In this document: positions 8,533-17,041 of the stretch, piece by piece
Position numbering within the stretch: position 1 is the stretch's first letter
How the letters are laid out: each line of letters opens with the position of its first letter
Source of the DNA: Paenibacillus pasadenensis DSM 19293
GTDB taxonomy: Bacteria > Bacillota > Bacilli > Paenibacillales > Paenibacillaceae
Assembly: GCF_000422485.1 (NCBI RefSeq)
Contig: NZ_AULW01000015.1
Coordinates: 124,001-188,000, forward strand
Direction of reading: 5' to 3'
DNA: 64,000 nucleotides
Position numbers and translations under genes: made by a program
The notes under the pieces: generated by a model
Told to the model about the DNA's origin: nothing
The model's database searches: none
The model's input: the letters and a program-made list of their open reading frames with translations, nothing else

Positions 8533-9792
8533 TCAGCTGCTCGCCCCGAACGGACAGCGGGCGGCCCCGGAGACGCCCGCGCCCGCTCCCGCGGAAGCGC
8601 CGGCATGCGCCGCTCCAGCCGGGCAGCCCGCCGCTCCGGAGGCGGCCGCGGCTCCGAAGCCGCTCCGGCATTGCCGCTCCAGCCGCTCCAGCCGGGCCGG
8701 CTTGTCCTGCGGCAGCAGGCGCGGCGACAGCTCCAGCTCGCGCATCCCGGCATCATGCCAGACCGGCGTCAGCGAAGGCGACAGCGGCGGGATCAGCCAG
8801 GACCAGCGGGCGCTCGTCTCGCGGCCGCGCTCCGCCTCCTGCCGCTGGAAGCGGACGAACTGGTCGGCAGCCGTATGATGGTCGACGATGCTGACGCCTG
8901 CCTTGCGGAACGAATGCAGCACGGCAATGTTGAGCTCTACGATCGCGCGGTCCTTCCAGAGCGTCGTGTTGCTGCTGCGGTCGAGTCCGAGCGCGTCGGC
9001 GACGGCGGCGATCCGGTCATAGCGGCCCGGATCCCCGAAGTTGCGCGCGCCGATCTCCGTCTCCATGTACCAGCCGTTGAACGGAGCGGCCGGATAAACG
9101 GTCCCTCCGATCTCCAGCGCCATGTCGGAAATGATCGGCACGGCGTACCAGCGCAGGCCGAGCCGCCCGATGCCCTCATGCTCGGGATGCTCGATCGCCA
9201 CCTCCGGCGTCAGATGCGCCGGGATCGGGAACCAGCGCGGCTCGCCTCCGCCCGCGCTGACGACGAGCGGCAGCAGGTCGAAGTCGCCGCCCGTCCCCCG
9301 CCAGCCGAGCTCCAGGCAAAGCGCCGTGAACGCATCCGATGCCGGATCGCCGCGGCGCTGCTCTCCCGGCCCGGCGGCGGGATAGCCGGCGTAGCGAAGC
9401 AGCTGGTGGTTCCAGACGCGGATGTCCGCGCCGGAATCCGCGCTTGGGAACACCGTCATGACCGAGCGGATGCGCCCGCCGTTCGCGGCCGTCTCCAGAT
9501 GCCGCAGCAGCGCCCCCGCCGCTTCTTCCTCGGTCCGTACGCCGCGCGCGTCGATCACGTCGAGCGTCTGCCAGAACAGGCGCCCGATGCAGCGGCTGTT
9601 GTTGCGCCAGGCGACGCGCGCTCCCCAGACGAGCTCTTCCGCCGAGGGCTCGTATGCTTCTCCGCGGCCGATCGCCGCCCGGACTGCTTCTATCCGCGCC
9701 GCCAGGCGCTCCTCTTCCCATCCGTTCTCCATGCCGAACTGGCGGAGCCAGGCTTCCGCCTGCTCCTCCCTTCGGCTGCTGCCGCCGTTCAT
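8533..9792 (-). CDS. nos: Nitric oxide synthase, oxygenase domain only, with a low-complexity C-terminal tail
   Basis: 419 residues. The family makes NO and citrulline from arginine using heme and tetrahydrobiopterin or tetrahydrofolate. The heme-ligand Cys68 is in WRNNSRCIGRLFW, and the arginine-binding Glu244 is in FNGWYMETEIGARNF. The late conserved segment WSWLIPPLSPSLTPVWHD is at 330-347. There is no reductase domain, as is normal for bacterial NOS, which borrows flavodoxin-type partners. The body ends near residue 372; the last ~45 residues are an Ala/Gly tail with several Cys, absent from the Bacillus enzymes I know. Four bases separate it from the upstream EcsC-family gene, so the two are probably co-transcribed. 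Confidence 0.92.
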   Translation of the reverse strand: MNGGSSRREEQAEAWLRQFGMENGWEEERLAARIEAVRAAIGRGEAYEPSAEELVWGARVAWRNNSRCIGRLFWQTLDVIDARGVRTEEEAAGALLRHLETAANGGRIRSVMTVFPSADSGADIRVWNHQLLRYAGYPAAGPGEQRRGDPASDAFTALCLELGWRGTGGDFDLLPLVVSAGGGEPRWFPIPAHLTPEVAIEHPEHEGIGRLGLRWYAVPIISDMALEIGGTVYPAAPFNGWYMETEIGARNFGDPGRYDRIAAVADALGLDRSSNTTLWKDRAIVELNIAVLHSFRKAGVSIVDHHTAADQFVRFQRQEAERGRETSARWSWLIPPLSPSLTPVWHDAGMRELELSPRLLPQDKPARLERLERQCRSGFGAAAASGAAGCPAGAAHAGASAGAGAGVSGAARCPFGASS

Positions 9793-9796
9793 GCTG

Positions 9797-10651
9797 TCAT
9801 TCCCCGCTTTCTGCCAGCCTTTCGGTAATGCGCCGCTTGCGATAGAGCATGATCGCGGATTCCGTCACGTTCTGGAGCATGCCGCGATTGATGAACGCCC
9901 CGAACACGAGTCCGGCGACCGGCACGGCCTGGAGCAGCTTCTTCCAGCCCCAGTTGTCCCGGTAGACGGCGATCACCTCGCGCCAGCCCTGGATGCGGGA
10001 GACGGCCTCGCCGGCCGCCTTGCCTCCATCCGCGGCGCTCTGCATCATCTCTTCCAGAATAGCACGTTTCCCGACAATATCCGAGGATGCGAACTGCATG
10101 ACCTTGACCGTGAAGACGCGCTCCTCCTTGAGCGTCGGGTCGTAGCCGTAGCTGAGCGCGATTTCCTGAATCGCCTTGAGCGACAGGCCGAGCACCGCAG
10201 GCACGTCGATCGCCAGCGTGAAGAGGCCGCCGAAGCCGGTCGTCGCGCCCTGCGCAGTCGCGAATCGCGTGCGTTCCTCGGCGAGCTGGGCCGCTGCCGC
10301 ATTCATCGCGGCCAGCGGGTAAGGTCCGTCGCCGCTTCCGCCCTGGCTGCGGTCCGCGGACCGCAGCAGCTCCCCCACCTTCCGTCCGGCGACGAGATAC
10401 TTGCCGCCGTTCTGGATGTAGCCGCCCAGCTCGTCGAGCGCCAGGCCGAGCTTCTCGTGCACGATTTTCGGCGTCAGCCGGTCGAGCAGCTTGAACGGCA
10501 GCCGCGCCATCCGGTCCCAGATCATCAGGTTCTTCTGATCCTTTTCCCATCGCTCGATTTCCGCCAGCGCCGCCTGCAACTGCTCTCGCGACTCCATCCG
10601 GCCCGCCGGCCGCTCCTCCTGTACTTCGCTCGTGTCTCGATCTGTCTCCAT
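9797..10651 (-). CDS. EcsC family protein
   Basis: 284 residues. The ATG at 10651 has a good GAAGGAGGA site; the open frame extends further upstream without one. The conserved EcsC region runs from about residue 30 to the end and includes AQGATTGFGGLFTLAIDVP and the C-terminal VAGLVFGAFINRGM. The family is named after the third gene of the Bacillus ecs operon; its biochemical role is not established, but it is probably membrane-associated. It precedes nos by 4 bases, which suggests an operon. No function should be inferred beyond that. Confidence 0.85.
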   Translation of the reverse strand: METDRDTSEVQEERPAGRMESREQLQAALAEIERWEKDQKNLMIWDRMARLPFKLLDRLTPKIVHEKLGLALDELGGYIQNGGKYLVAGRKVGELLRSADRSQGGSGDGPYPLAAMNAAAAQLAEERTRFATAQGATTGFGGLFTLAIDVPAVLGLSLKAIQEIALSYGYDPTLKEERVFTVKVMQFASSDIVGKRAILEEMMQSAADGGKAAGEAVSRIQGWREVIAVYRDNWGWKKLLQAVPVAGLVFGAFINRGMLQNVTESAIMLYRKRRITERLAESGE

Positions 10652-10812
10652 GCGTCGTCTTCCTCCTTCGGGATCGCCTGCCGCCGGCCCGGCTGTTCCG
10701 CCATGGCCGCGCGGTCCGTGCGCTGCCGTGCAATACGCAGCCGCATCGGGCGCGGTTCCGGACGAGCCGGCTTTACCGCGTATTACCCTGTATGCCCGAT
10801 TCTGTCCCTTTT

Positions 10813-12885
10813 TCAGCCGAGCAGGACGGCCGGCTCTCCGCGATGGAGCAGGCCGAGCCGATGCAGCGCCCTCGTGCAGGCGACGTACAGCAGCTTGGCG
10901 TCCGCCGCTCCGTAAGCCTCGGCGCTCGCGTCGGCGACGAGCACGGCGTCGAATTCCAGCCCTTTGGACAGATAGGCCGGCACGACCGTCAGGCCGCCGC
11001 CGTAAGCGGGCTGGCGAGCATGGACGAGCGCCGCCTCGATGCCCGCCGACTCCAGCGCCGCATGGATGTCCGCGCACTCGCGCTCGGTGCGGCCGATGAC
11101 GGCGATCGTCTGGAAGCGCCCTTCTCGCTGCCAGTCCGCGACGACCGCGGCCAGCCTAGGCGCCCAGCTGTCGGCGGATACGCGCTCCAGCACGACCGGA
11201 TCGCCGCTGCGGAACACCGGCACGGCCGGCTTGACCGCGCTGCCCATGCCCGCGAGGACCAGGTTGGCGAAGTCGATGATCTCCGTCGTCGAGCGGTAGC
11301 TGCGGTCCAGCTCGAAATAACCGGCGCTGCCCTCGTCGAACCGTCCGCTCAGCTCGCTCCAGTCGGAGATGCCGGCATAGGCATGGATGCCCTGCTGCAG
11401 GTCGCCGAGCACCGTCATCGACGGCTGCTGCTGGCAGAGGCGGAGCGCCTCGAGCTGGAACGGCGAGTAGTCCTGCGCCTCGTCGATGACGATATGGTCG
11501 TAGAACGGCCGGCCGAGGCCGTGCAGGCGGATATGCAGGTAGACGAGCGGAGCGAGGTCCTCCGCCTCCGCTTCTCCTTGCTTGAGGCGGGCCGCCGTCG
11601 CCTTGGCGAGCGGCGCGGGCAGCAGCTGCGCCCCGCTCTTGCCCTCCAGCAGCTTGCGGTACAGCTGCGGAGCGCTGTAGGCGGGGATCCGTTTGGAAAA
11701 GGCGTTCAGCTTGGCCATCGCCTTCGAGCGCAGCTTTTTGTCGGCGACGCCCCGCTGCTTGAGCTCCGACTCGAGCCAGCGCTTGACGCGGCTGACGAGC
11801 CGCTCCCTGCGGCGCATGATCGACTCCTCGCCGTAGTCCGTCTCATGCCATTCCTTCATCTTGGCGACGGTCAGCTGGAAGCCCGGCAGCGGCTCGAACG
11901 GCTCGGCCGGCAGCAGCGAAGCCTCCAGCTCCGCGAGCCGGCCGTCGAGCGCTTCCTTGAATGCCGCGCTGCCCTTGAGCCGCCCGGAGGCGGCGGCGTA
12001 TTCCTCCTCCGCATGAGGCTGCTCGAACCAATAGGCGAGCGTCTCTACCGGCGAGCGCAGCATCACCTCGCGCTCCAGCAGCTCGATCGCCCAGTCGGCG
12101 AACGTCGTCTGCACGATGTCCCCGACGCCGAGCTCCGGCAGCACGCCGCTGATATAGTCGAGGAACATGCGGTTCGGCGCGAAGATGATCATCCGTTCCG
12201 AACGGATGCGGCCGGCGTACTGGTACAGCAGGAACGCGAGCCGGTGCAGCGCGACCGTCGTTTTTCCCGAGCCGGCCACGCCCTGGATGAACAGCGCCAG
12301 GTTCTTGTCCGCGCGGATGATCTTGTCCTGCTCCTGCTGGATCGTCGAGACGATGTCGCGCAGCTTGTTGTCCTTGCTCTCGCCGAGCCGGTACAGCAGG
12401 AACTCGTCGGTGACGGCATCCTCCTCCTGCCCGCGCACGAAGCTGTCGACGAGCCGCAGCAGCTCCTTTTGCCGGACCATCAGGTTGCGCTTGAGATGCA
12501 CCGTGCCGCCGATCTCGCCGTCCGGCGAGTCGTAGGTTGCCGGAGCTTCCCCACCGCTGAAGGAATAGAACAGGCTCGCGACGGGCGCCCGCCAATCGAT
12601 GACGAGCAGCTCGTCCGAGCCTGCGCGGGCGACGCCGGCCTTGCCGATGTACAGCGGCAGCGGCGCCGGCTTGCCTTCTTCTTGAAAGTCGATCCTTCCG
12701 AAATAAGCTTCCTTGCGGGCGATCTCGAGCCGCTGGCGGCGCTCCTCGCGCTGCAGGTCGAGCATCTGCTCGGTGAAGTCGTCTCCGGTATAGCGCGGGC
12801 CGATGCCTCCGAGCTGGCCCTTGATGTCCTCCACGGCTTCCGCGAGCCGCGTTTCTTCCGCTTGATAGGCACTTTGAGCGCTCAT
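10813..12885 (-). CDS. helD: HelD, RNA polymerase recycling ATPase (UvrD/Rep-like)
   Basis: 690 residues, a little shorter than the Bacillus subtilis protein. An N-terminal coiled-coil arm (about residues 1-75) precedes the ATPase core. Walker A is [17 protein letters not shown] (from about 202) and the Walker B region is HIVIDEAQDYSPFQLEALR. The C-terminal helicase motif contains LSKGLEFDAVLVADA. The family uses ATP to pull RNA polymerase off DNA and nucleic acids so that it can be reused. The ATG follows AGGAGGTAACTGACC. The gene stands alone and diverges from the two-component pair at 13.1 kb. Confidence 0.92.
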   Translation of the reverse strand: MSAQSAYQAEETRLAEAVEDIKGQLGGIGPRYTGDDFTEQMLDLQREERRQRLEIARKEAYFGRIDFQEEGKPAPLPLYIGKAGVARAGSDELLVIDWRAPVASLFYSFSGGEAPATYDSPDGEIGGTVHLKRNLMVRQKELLRLVDSFVRGQEEDAVTDEFLLYRLGESKDNKLRDIVSTIQQEQDKIIRADKNLALFIQGVAGSGKTTVALHRLAFLLYQYAGRIRSERMIIFAPNRMFLDYISGVLPELGVGDIVQTTFADWAIELLEREVMLRSPVETLAYWFEQPHAEEEYAAASGRLKGSAAFKEALDGRLAELEASLLPAEPFEPLPGFQLTVAKMKEWHETDYGEESIMRRRERLVSRVKRWLESELKQRGVADKKLRSKAMAKLNAFSKRIPAYSAPQLYRKLLEGKSGAQLLPAPLAKATAARLKQGEAEAEDLAPLVYLHIRLHGLGRPFYDHIVIDEAQDYSPFQLEALRLCQQQPSMTVLGDLQQGIHAYAGISDWSELSGRFDEGSAGYFELDRSYRSTTEIIDFANLVLAGMGSAVKPAVPVFRSGDPVVLERVSADSWAPRLAAVVADWQREGRFQTIAVIGRTERECADIHAALESAGIEAALVHARQPAYGGGLTVVPAYLSKGLEFDAVLVADASAEAYGAADAKLLYVACTRALHRLGLLHRGEPAVLLG

Positions 12886-13121
12886 GGTCAGTTACCTCCT
12901 AAGGGATTCCATTGAAAAGCGAAAGAAAACTATACCATAGCGCCGCTTGCGCCTGCAATAGCGGCATGGAGGGAATCCGGCGGCATGACTTGGTCACGGC
13001 GGGCTGGTTCCTGCGTCCTCTTTTTGGAGGGGGAGGCTTGCCCGGGCGGAAACGCGGCTCGTATACTCGAATGGATGAGGCTGGAAAAGCCGACGAAGGC
13101 GACGAAGGGGCGGCGGAAGCG

Positions 13122-13793
13122 ATGATCGAGGTGCTGCTGGCGGACGACCAGAAGCTGATGAGGGACGGGCTGAGCACGATTCTGGGGCTGCGGGACGACA
13201 TGACGGTGACGGGCGCGGCGGCGGACGGCGCCGAGGCGCTGGAGCTGGCCGTGCGGCTGAAGCCGCAGGTCGTGCTGATGGACATCCGCATGCCCGTCAT
13301 GGACGGCATCGAGTCCGCGCGCCGCATCAAGCAAGCGCTGCCCGGCACGGTCGTGCTCATGCTGACGACGTTCGAGGAGGACGACTACATCATCGAGGCG
13401 CTCGCCGCCGGAGCGGCCGGCTTCCTGCTCAAGGACATCCCCGGCGAGCGGCTCGCCGAGGCAATCCGGCAAGCGGCGGACGGCTCCTACATGCTGCCCT
13501 CCTCCGTCGCCGGTCGGCTGGCTGCCCGGCTGAAATCGGCCGGAGCGGCCGCCCAGGGGCTGATCGGCGCGAGCCGCGCCCGCGCCGGACGGCTGCAGCT
13601 CGGGGCCAAGGAGCGCGAGGTCGCCGCGCTGCTCGCCGCAGGCTGCGCCAACAAGGACATCGCCGCCCGCCTGTTCATGAGCGAGGGCACGGTCAAAAAT
13701 TACGTCAGCGGCCTGTACGCCAAGCTCGGCACGCGCGACCGCACCGTCGCCGCGATCGCGCTCGGCGAATGGCTCGCGGAGAGCCGCGAATGA
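13122..13793 (+). CDS. NarL/LuxR-family response regulator
   Basis: 223 residues. The receiver domain spans residues 1-120 with the acidic pair Asp8-Asp9, phosphoacceptor Asp54 in VLMDIRMPVMDG, and the conserved Lys near 104. The C-terminal LuxR-type HTH (about 160-215) contains LGAKEREVAALLAAG and MSEGTVKNYVSGLYAKLG. The ATG at 13122 begins directly at the receiver domain; the frame is open further upstream but the extra residues do not look like receiver sequence. The stop overlaps the start of the downstream kinase (ATGA), so the pair is translationally coupled. The target genes are unknown. Confidence 0.9.
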   Translation: MIEVLLADDQKLMRDGLSTILGLRDDMTVTGAAADGAEALELAVRLKPQVVLMDIRMPVMDGIESARRIKQALPGTVVLMLTTFEEDDYIIEALAAGAAGFLLKDIPGERLAEAIRQAADGSYMLPSSVAGRLAARLKSAGAAAQGLIGASRARAGRLQLGAKEREVAALLAAGCANKDIAARLFMSEGTVKNYVSGLYAKLGTRDRTVAAIALGEWLAESRE

Positions 13794-15847
13794 AGGCGGC
13801 CCGGCTGGCAAGGCGGCTCGCCTCGGCGCTGCTGCTGGCGGCGATGGCCGCTACGGCCGTGCTCTATTTGGTGCCGCTGCAGCCGGGCGTCGCGCGGCCG
13901 GCGGAGATGTTCACGCTCAGCTCGCCGGAGCGCTGGGAGCTGCTCGCCGCGGACGGCCGCTGGATTCGGCTGGATCGGGCCGAGCGGCTGCTGGCCGAGG
14001 GCGAGATCCAGGCGGCAGGGGGCTTGGCGGAGCGGGGCTTGGCGGACGGCGAGAGTGATCGCGATGGTGCGGCACGAGGCGAGGCGACAACGACAAGAGC
14101 CGAGGACCGCAGCGGCGGGGCGGACAGAGATGGCGCCGGGCAGCTCCACGCCGCCTCCGGCGGCTCGGACATGCGCCTGCCCGGCGAGGCGGCGGAGCGG
14201 TTCATCGTGCGGAGGACGCTGCCGGACGCGCTGGACCAGCCGCGGAGCTACCGCCTCTTTTTCCGCCAGCCGGGCGCGTTCCGCGTTACGCTGGACGGGC
14301 AGCCGCTGGCGGACTACGGCCCGCTGCCGGAGCAGGCGCCGCTCGCCGACCGCTGGCGGGCGGCGGAGCTGCCGCTCCGCCCCCAAGGACGGCTGCTCCA
14401 GCTCGAGATCGAGCCCGCCTCTCCCGGCTCGCTCGCCCTCGGCGGCATCGCCGCCGCGCCGGCGGAGCGGCTGCTCGACTACGCGCTGCGCGCGGACTCC
14501 GTCCGCTTCGCGATGGCGGCTTGCTACGGGATGCTTGCCGTCTTTTCCGGCATCGCCTGGCTGCTCGTCTCCCGCAGTTCGCTTTACCTGTATTTCGGCG
14601 CCATCACGTTTGTCTCCGGCTATTCCGCCTTGTTCGGCTCGTCGCTCTTCTATGTGCTCGCCGCCACGAGCCGCTTCTCGTACTTCAACGGCATCAGCAA
14701 TCCGCTCATGGCTTGCGCGATCGCAGGCTTGCTCGGCCACCTGGCCGGAGCCGGACGGAGCCGGTTCCGCAAGCTGACGATGCTGTTCGGAGCGCTTGCG
14801 ATCGCAAGCGCCGTCCTGTCGCTGACGAGTCCGTACCTGTATCGGACGCTGACCGAAGCCACGTTCGCCTTCATCCTGCTGTCCACGCCGTGGTATCTGC
14901 ATGCGCTGCGCTGGGAATTCGGCCTCAGGAGCGGCGAGCTCGCCTGGCTGCGGACGGGGCTCGTCGCGCTGCTGCTCAGCGTCGCCGCCGACCGGATCGC
15001 GGTCGCGATGCCGTCGGTCTCGGTCTGGCTGGAGAACTCCCTCTCCGATATCGCGCTGATCGTGCTGCGCCAGCTCGTGCTGATCGCCGTCTTTGTGCTC
15101 ATCTGCTGCATCGGGCTCGTCCTGCTGCTGCGCGAGAAGCGGCTGAGGCTCGAGTATCAGCGGGTGCTGGAGCAGCAGAACGAGGAGCTGCTGGAGCGCG
15201 ACCGCATCAAGGACGGCATCCTGGCAGAGCGCTCCCGCATCTCCCAGGAGCTGCATGATCATGTCGGGCATACGCTGACCGCCTCTATCGTCCAGCTTGA
15301 GGCGTCCATCCTGCTGCTGGAGCGGCAGCGCAACGAAGGGCTGGACAAAGCCCGCCTTGCCCAATCGCTCGTGCGCAAAGGCTTGGACGAAATCCGCGCG
15401 TCGGTGCGCGCGATGCGCGAGGAGGACGAGGAGCTGCGGCTCGCGCCGGCGCTCGAGCGGCTGTTCGCCGACGCCGAGGCGAATGCCGGCATCGTCGTCA
15501 GCCTGGAGCTGCGACCGCTGCCCCCGCTGCCGCGGGAGCTGATCTCGCTGCTCGTCCGAGCGGCTCGGGAGGGGCTGACGAACGGCCTGCGCCATGGCGC
15601 CGCGAGCCGCTTCCGCTGCCGCGTCGCGGCGGAGGGCGGCACGCTCTCGTTCGAGCTGCGCAACGACGGACAGCCTCCGCGGCCCGAAGCGGCGGAGGGC
15701 TTCGGACTGCGGAGGCTGCGGGAAGAAGCGGAGCGCCTCGGCGGGCGGCTGCGGCTGGAGGCGCAGCCGGGCGAAGCGGCGCTGTCGCTCCGCCTGCCGC
15801 TCGACTGCGGAGCGGCAGCAGGCAGCGGCGCCGACGAGGCGGGATGA
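13790..15847 (+). CDS. Sensor histidine kinase, NarL-partner type (HisKA_3), with extracellular and multi-helix membrane input region
   Basis: 685 residues. Residues 5-25 are a membrane helix. About 215 residues of extracytoplasmic sequence follow, including a low-complexity Asp/Arg/Gly stretch (about 85-120). Several consecutive membrane helices lie at about 240-455, resembling a 7TM sensor module. The kinase core has the phosphoacceptor His489 in SRISQELHDHVGHTLTA and an ATPase N-box REGLTNGLRHG near 590, ending in a GFGLRRLREEAERLGGRL G-box. The ATG overlaps the stop of its response regulator. The ligand is unknown. Confidence 0.88.
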   Translation: MKAARLARRLASALLLAAMAATAVLYLVPLQPGVARPAEMFTLSSPERWELLAADGRWIRLDRAERLLAEGEIQAAGGLAERGLADGESDRDGAARGEATTTRAEDRSGGADRDGAGQLHAASGGSDMRLPGEAAERFIVRRTLPDALDQPRSYRLFFRQPGAFRVTLDGQPLADYGPLPEQAPLADRWRAAELPLRPQGRLLQLEIEPASPGSLALGGIAAAPAERLLDYALRADSVRFAMAACYGMLAVFSGIAWLLVSRSSLYLYFGAITFVSGYSALFGSSLFYVLAATSRFSYFNGISNPLMACAIAGLLGHLAGAGRSRFRKLTMLFGALAIASAVLSLTSPYLYRTLTEATFAFILLSTPWYLHALRWEFGLRSGELAWLRTGLVALLLSVAADRIAVAMPSVSVWLENSLSDIALIVLRQLVLIAVFVLICCIGLVLLLREKRLRLEYQRVLEQQNEELLERDRIKDGILAERSRISQELHDHVGHTLTASIVQLEASILLLERQRNEGLDKARLAQSLVRKGLDEIRASVRAMREEDEELRLAPALERLFADAEANAGIVVSLELRPLPPLPRELISLLVRAAREGLTNGLRHGAASRFRCRVAAEGGTLSFELRNDGQPPRPEAAEGFGLRRLREEAERLGGRLRLEAQPGEAALSLRLPLDCGAAAGSGADEAG

Positions 15848-15896
15848 GGGGCGGCCGTCGCCGCAGCATCAGGCAAAGGAGACCGATGCCTGAGAC

Positions 15897-16093
15897 GCCG
15901 ACTATGAGGCGGTCAAGGCAGCTCAGTCGGCCGTTTCCGCCGAAGCAGGCGATGAATCCGCGCCGCCTAATAAGCCGACTATGAGGCGGTCAAGGCAGCT
16001 CAATCGGCCGTCGCCGCCGAAGCAGGCGACGAATCCGCGCCCCCTGATAAGCCGACTATGAGGCGGTCAAGGCAGCTCAATCGGCCGTTTCCG
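15897..16093. repeat. Tandem repeat, 77-bp unit, 2.5 copies
   Basis: Units start at 15897, 15974 and 16051, each opening with GCCGACTATGAGGCGGTCAA. Copies 1 and 2 are nearly identical over the full 77 bases; copy 3 breaks off after GGCCGTTTCCGC. Seventy-seven is not a multiple of three and each unit carries stop codons, so this is not a coding repeat. It lies 50 bases after the histidine kinase stop and ends just before the convergent small ORF at 16133. Confidence 0.85.
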
Positions 16094-16132
16094 CAAAACG
16101 GGCGGTCACGGCGCTAGGGACGCAGCGGACGT

Positions 16133-16390
16133 CTAGTCTGGCAAACCCGGTCGGGAATAAGCGCGCCGCAGCCGGCGTTCCGTGCCGGCCAGCCGCGCGA
16201 TCCAATACAGCATGCGCCAAGGCAGCCGCTTGCCTTTCGGCAGCCTGCCGGCGGGATGGCTCGCTGCCCGGGCATGCCAGACTGCCCGGTCCAGCAGCCG
16301 CTTCGGCAAGCCGTTCGGCAGCGCCCGTCCTTCGCAGGCCAAGCCGTAGGCAATGTCGAGCGCCAGCCGCCGATTGTCGCATTGATTCAT
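16133..16390 (-). CDS. Small hypothetical protein, Arg-rich
   Basis: An 85-residue frame with a very good ribosome site (GCTAGGAGG, 7 bases before the ATG at 16390). The protein is basic, rich in Arg, Leu and Ala, without a clear membrane helix; a stretch such as LPWRMLYWIARLAGTERRLR could form an amphipathic helix. I recognise no family. It is isolated between two arrays of non-coding repeats, and its 3' end points into the 77-bp repeat. The ribosome site is the main reason to call it. Confidence 0.5.
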   Translation of the reverse strand: MNQCDNRRLALDIAYGLACEGRALPNGLPKRLLDRAVWHARAASHPAGRLPKGKRLPWRMLYWIARLAGTERRLRRAYSRPGLPD

Positions 16391-16576
16391 GGAGGAACCT
16401 CCTAGCGGTCATGTTCCTCTCCAGCATCTCACAGCGTCATGCGCCGTCCCAGCGGCGGGGAGCCTATTTCCTTCATGACCCGGTCATCGCTTGCCGGATA
16501 GACCGTCATGGCTGGTTGGGTCGTAAGCTCCCGCTGCCTTCCACTTCCGGCAACAGGCAATGCGGAGCCGATTAGT

Positions 16577-16748
16577 CGCGCAACTCCCCTCGGTCTGCCT
16601 CCTCCGAACGCGAGTTACTCGGTTTTTCCGCGCAGCTCCACTCGATCTGCCTTCCCCGTGCGCCAGTTACTCGGTTTTTCCGCGCAACTCCCCTCGGTCT
16701 GCCTCCTCCGCACTCCAGTTACTCGGTTTTTCCGCGCAACGCAGCTCC
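16577..16748. repeat. Tandem repeat, 52-bp unit, three copies plus a partial fourth
   Basis: Units begin with CGCGCA at 16577, 16629, 16681 and 16733. The shared core is AACTCCCCTCGGTCTGCCTC, followed by a variable stretch and GTTACTCGGTTTTTCCGCGC. The middle copy differs at several places (GCTCCACTCGATCTGCCTTC), so the copies are diverging. The period is not a multiple of three. Confidence 0.85.
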
Positions 16749-16840
16749 GGCGCATCGGCTCAACCAGAGAGTCGACCTTGCCAGCCCTCACGCAGCGGAC
16801 TAGAATGCAAGCCTAAAAAGGCATGATCTCTAGCAACGAC

Positions 16841-16880
16841 AAAAGCGAGCCGTCCCGACGGGGCAGCTCGCCTTTTTTTG
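16841..16880. terminator. Bidirectional intrinsic terminator
   Basis: Stem arms GCGAGC and GCTCGC enclose an inner CCCGACGGGG hairpin. Seven T follow on the plus strand, and the minus strand reads out into TTTTG. It most usefully ends minus-strand transcripts from hrpB and the DUF1294 gene, downstream of the 41-bp array. No plus-strand gene lies directly before it. Confidence 0.75.
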
Positions 16881-17041
16881 TTCCTGTATCGTCAATCAGC
16901 GGATGAGACAGGCCAACCTTGTTCCTGCATCGTCAATGAGCGGACGAAACGGTCCAACCTTGCTCCTGCACCGTCAAGCTGCGAACGAGACAGGCCATTC
17001 TTGCTCCTGCACCGTCAATCAGCGGACGAGCCAGGCCAGCG
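16878..17041. repeat. Tandem repeat, 41-bp unit, four copies, overlapping the 3' end of the DUF1294 gene
   Basis: Units start at 16878, 16919, 16960 and 17001 with the pattern TTGTTCCTG/TTGCTCCTG, CRTCAA and GCGRACGA. The copy at 17001 contains the stop codon and last codons of the DUF1294 gene, so the other three look like successive duplications of that gene end. Copies differ at a few bases each. The 41-base period is not a multiple of three and every copy has an in-frame stop, so the protein is not lengthened. Confidence 0.85.

Larger units (their letters stand above)
16428..17018. other. Gene-free stretch holding two repeat arrays and a terminator
   Basis: No credible gene is seen. From left to right it holds about 150 bases of unassigned sequence, the 52-bp repeat array (16577-16748), a strong hairpin (16841-16880) and the 41-bp repeat array, which continues into the end of the DUF1294 gene. 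Short open frames across the 52-bp array are a by-product of the repeats. Confidence 0.7.

Noticed and set aside
16508-16826. Two open frames across the 52-bp repeats as a repeat protein
   Set aside because: The period is 52, so the frame changes in each copy; there is no conserved repeat unit at the protein level and no ribosome site.
15897-17041. CRISPR arrays
   Set aside because: Whole units repeat with little spacer variation, periods differ between arrays, and no cas gene is near.
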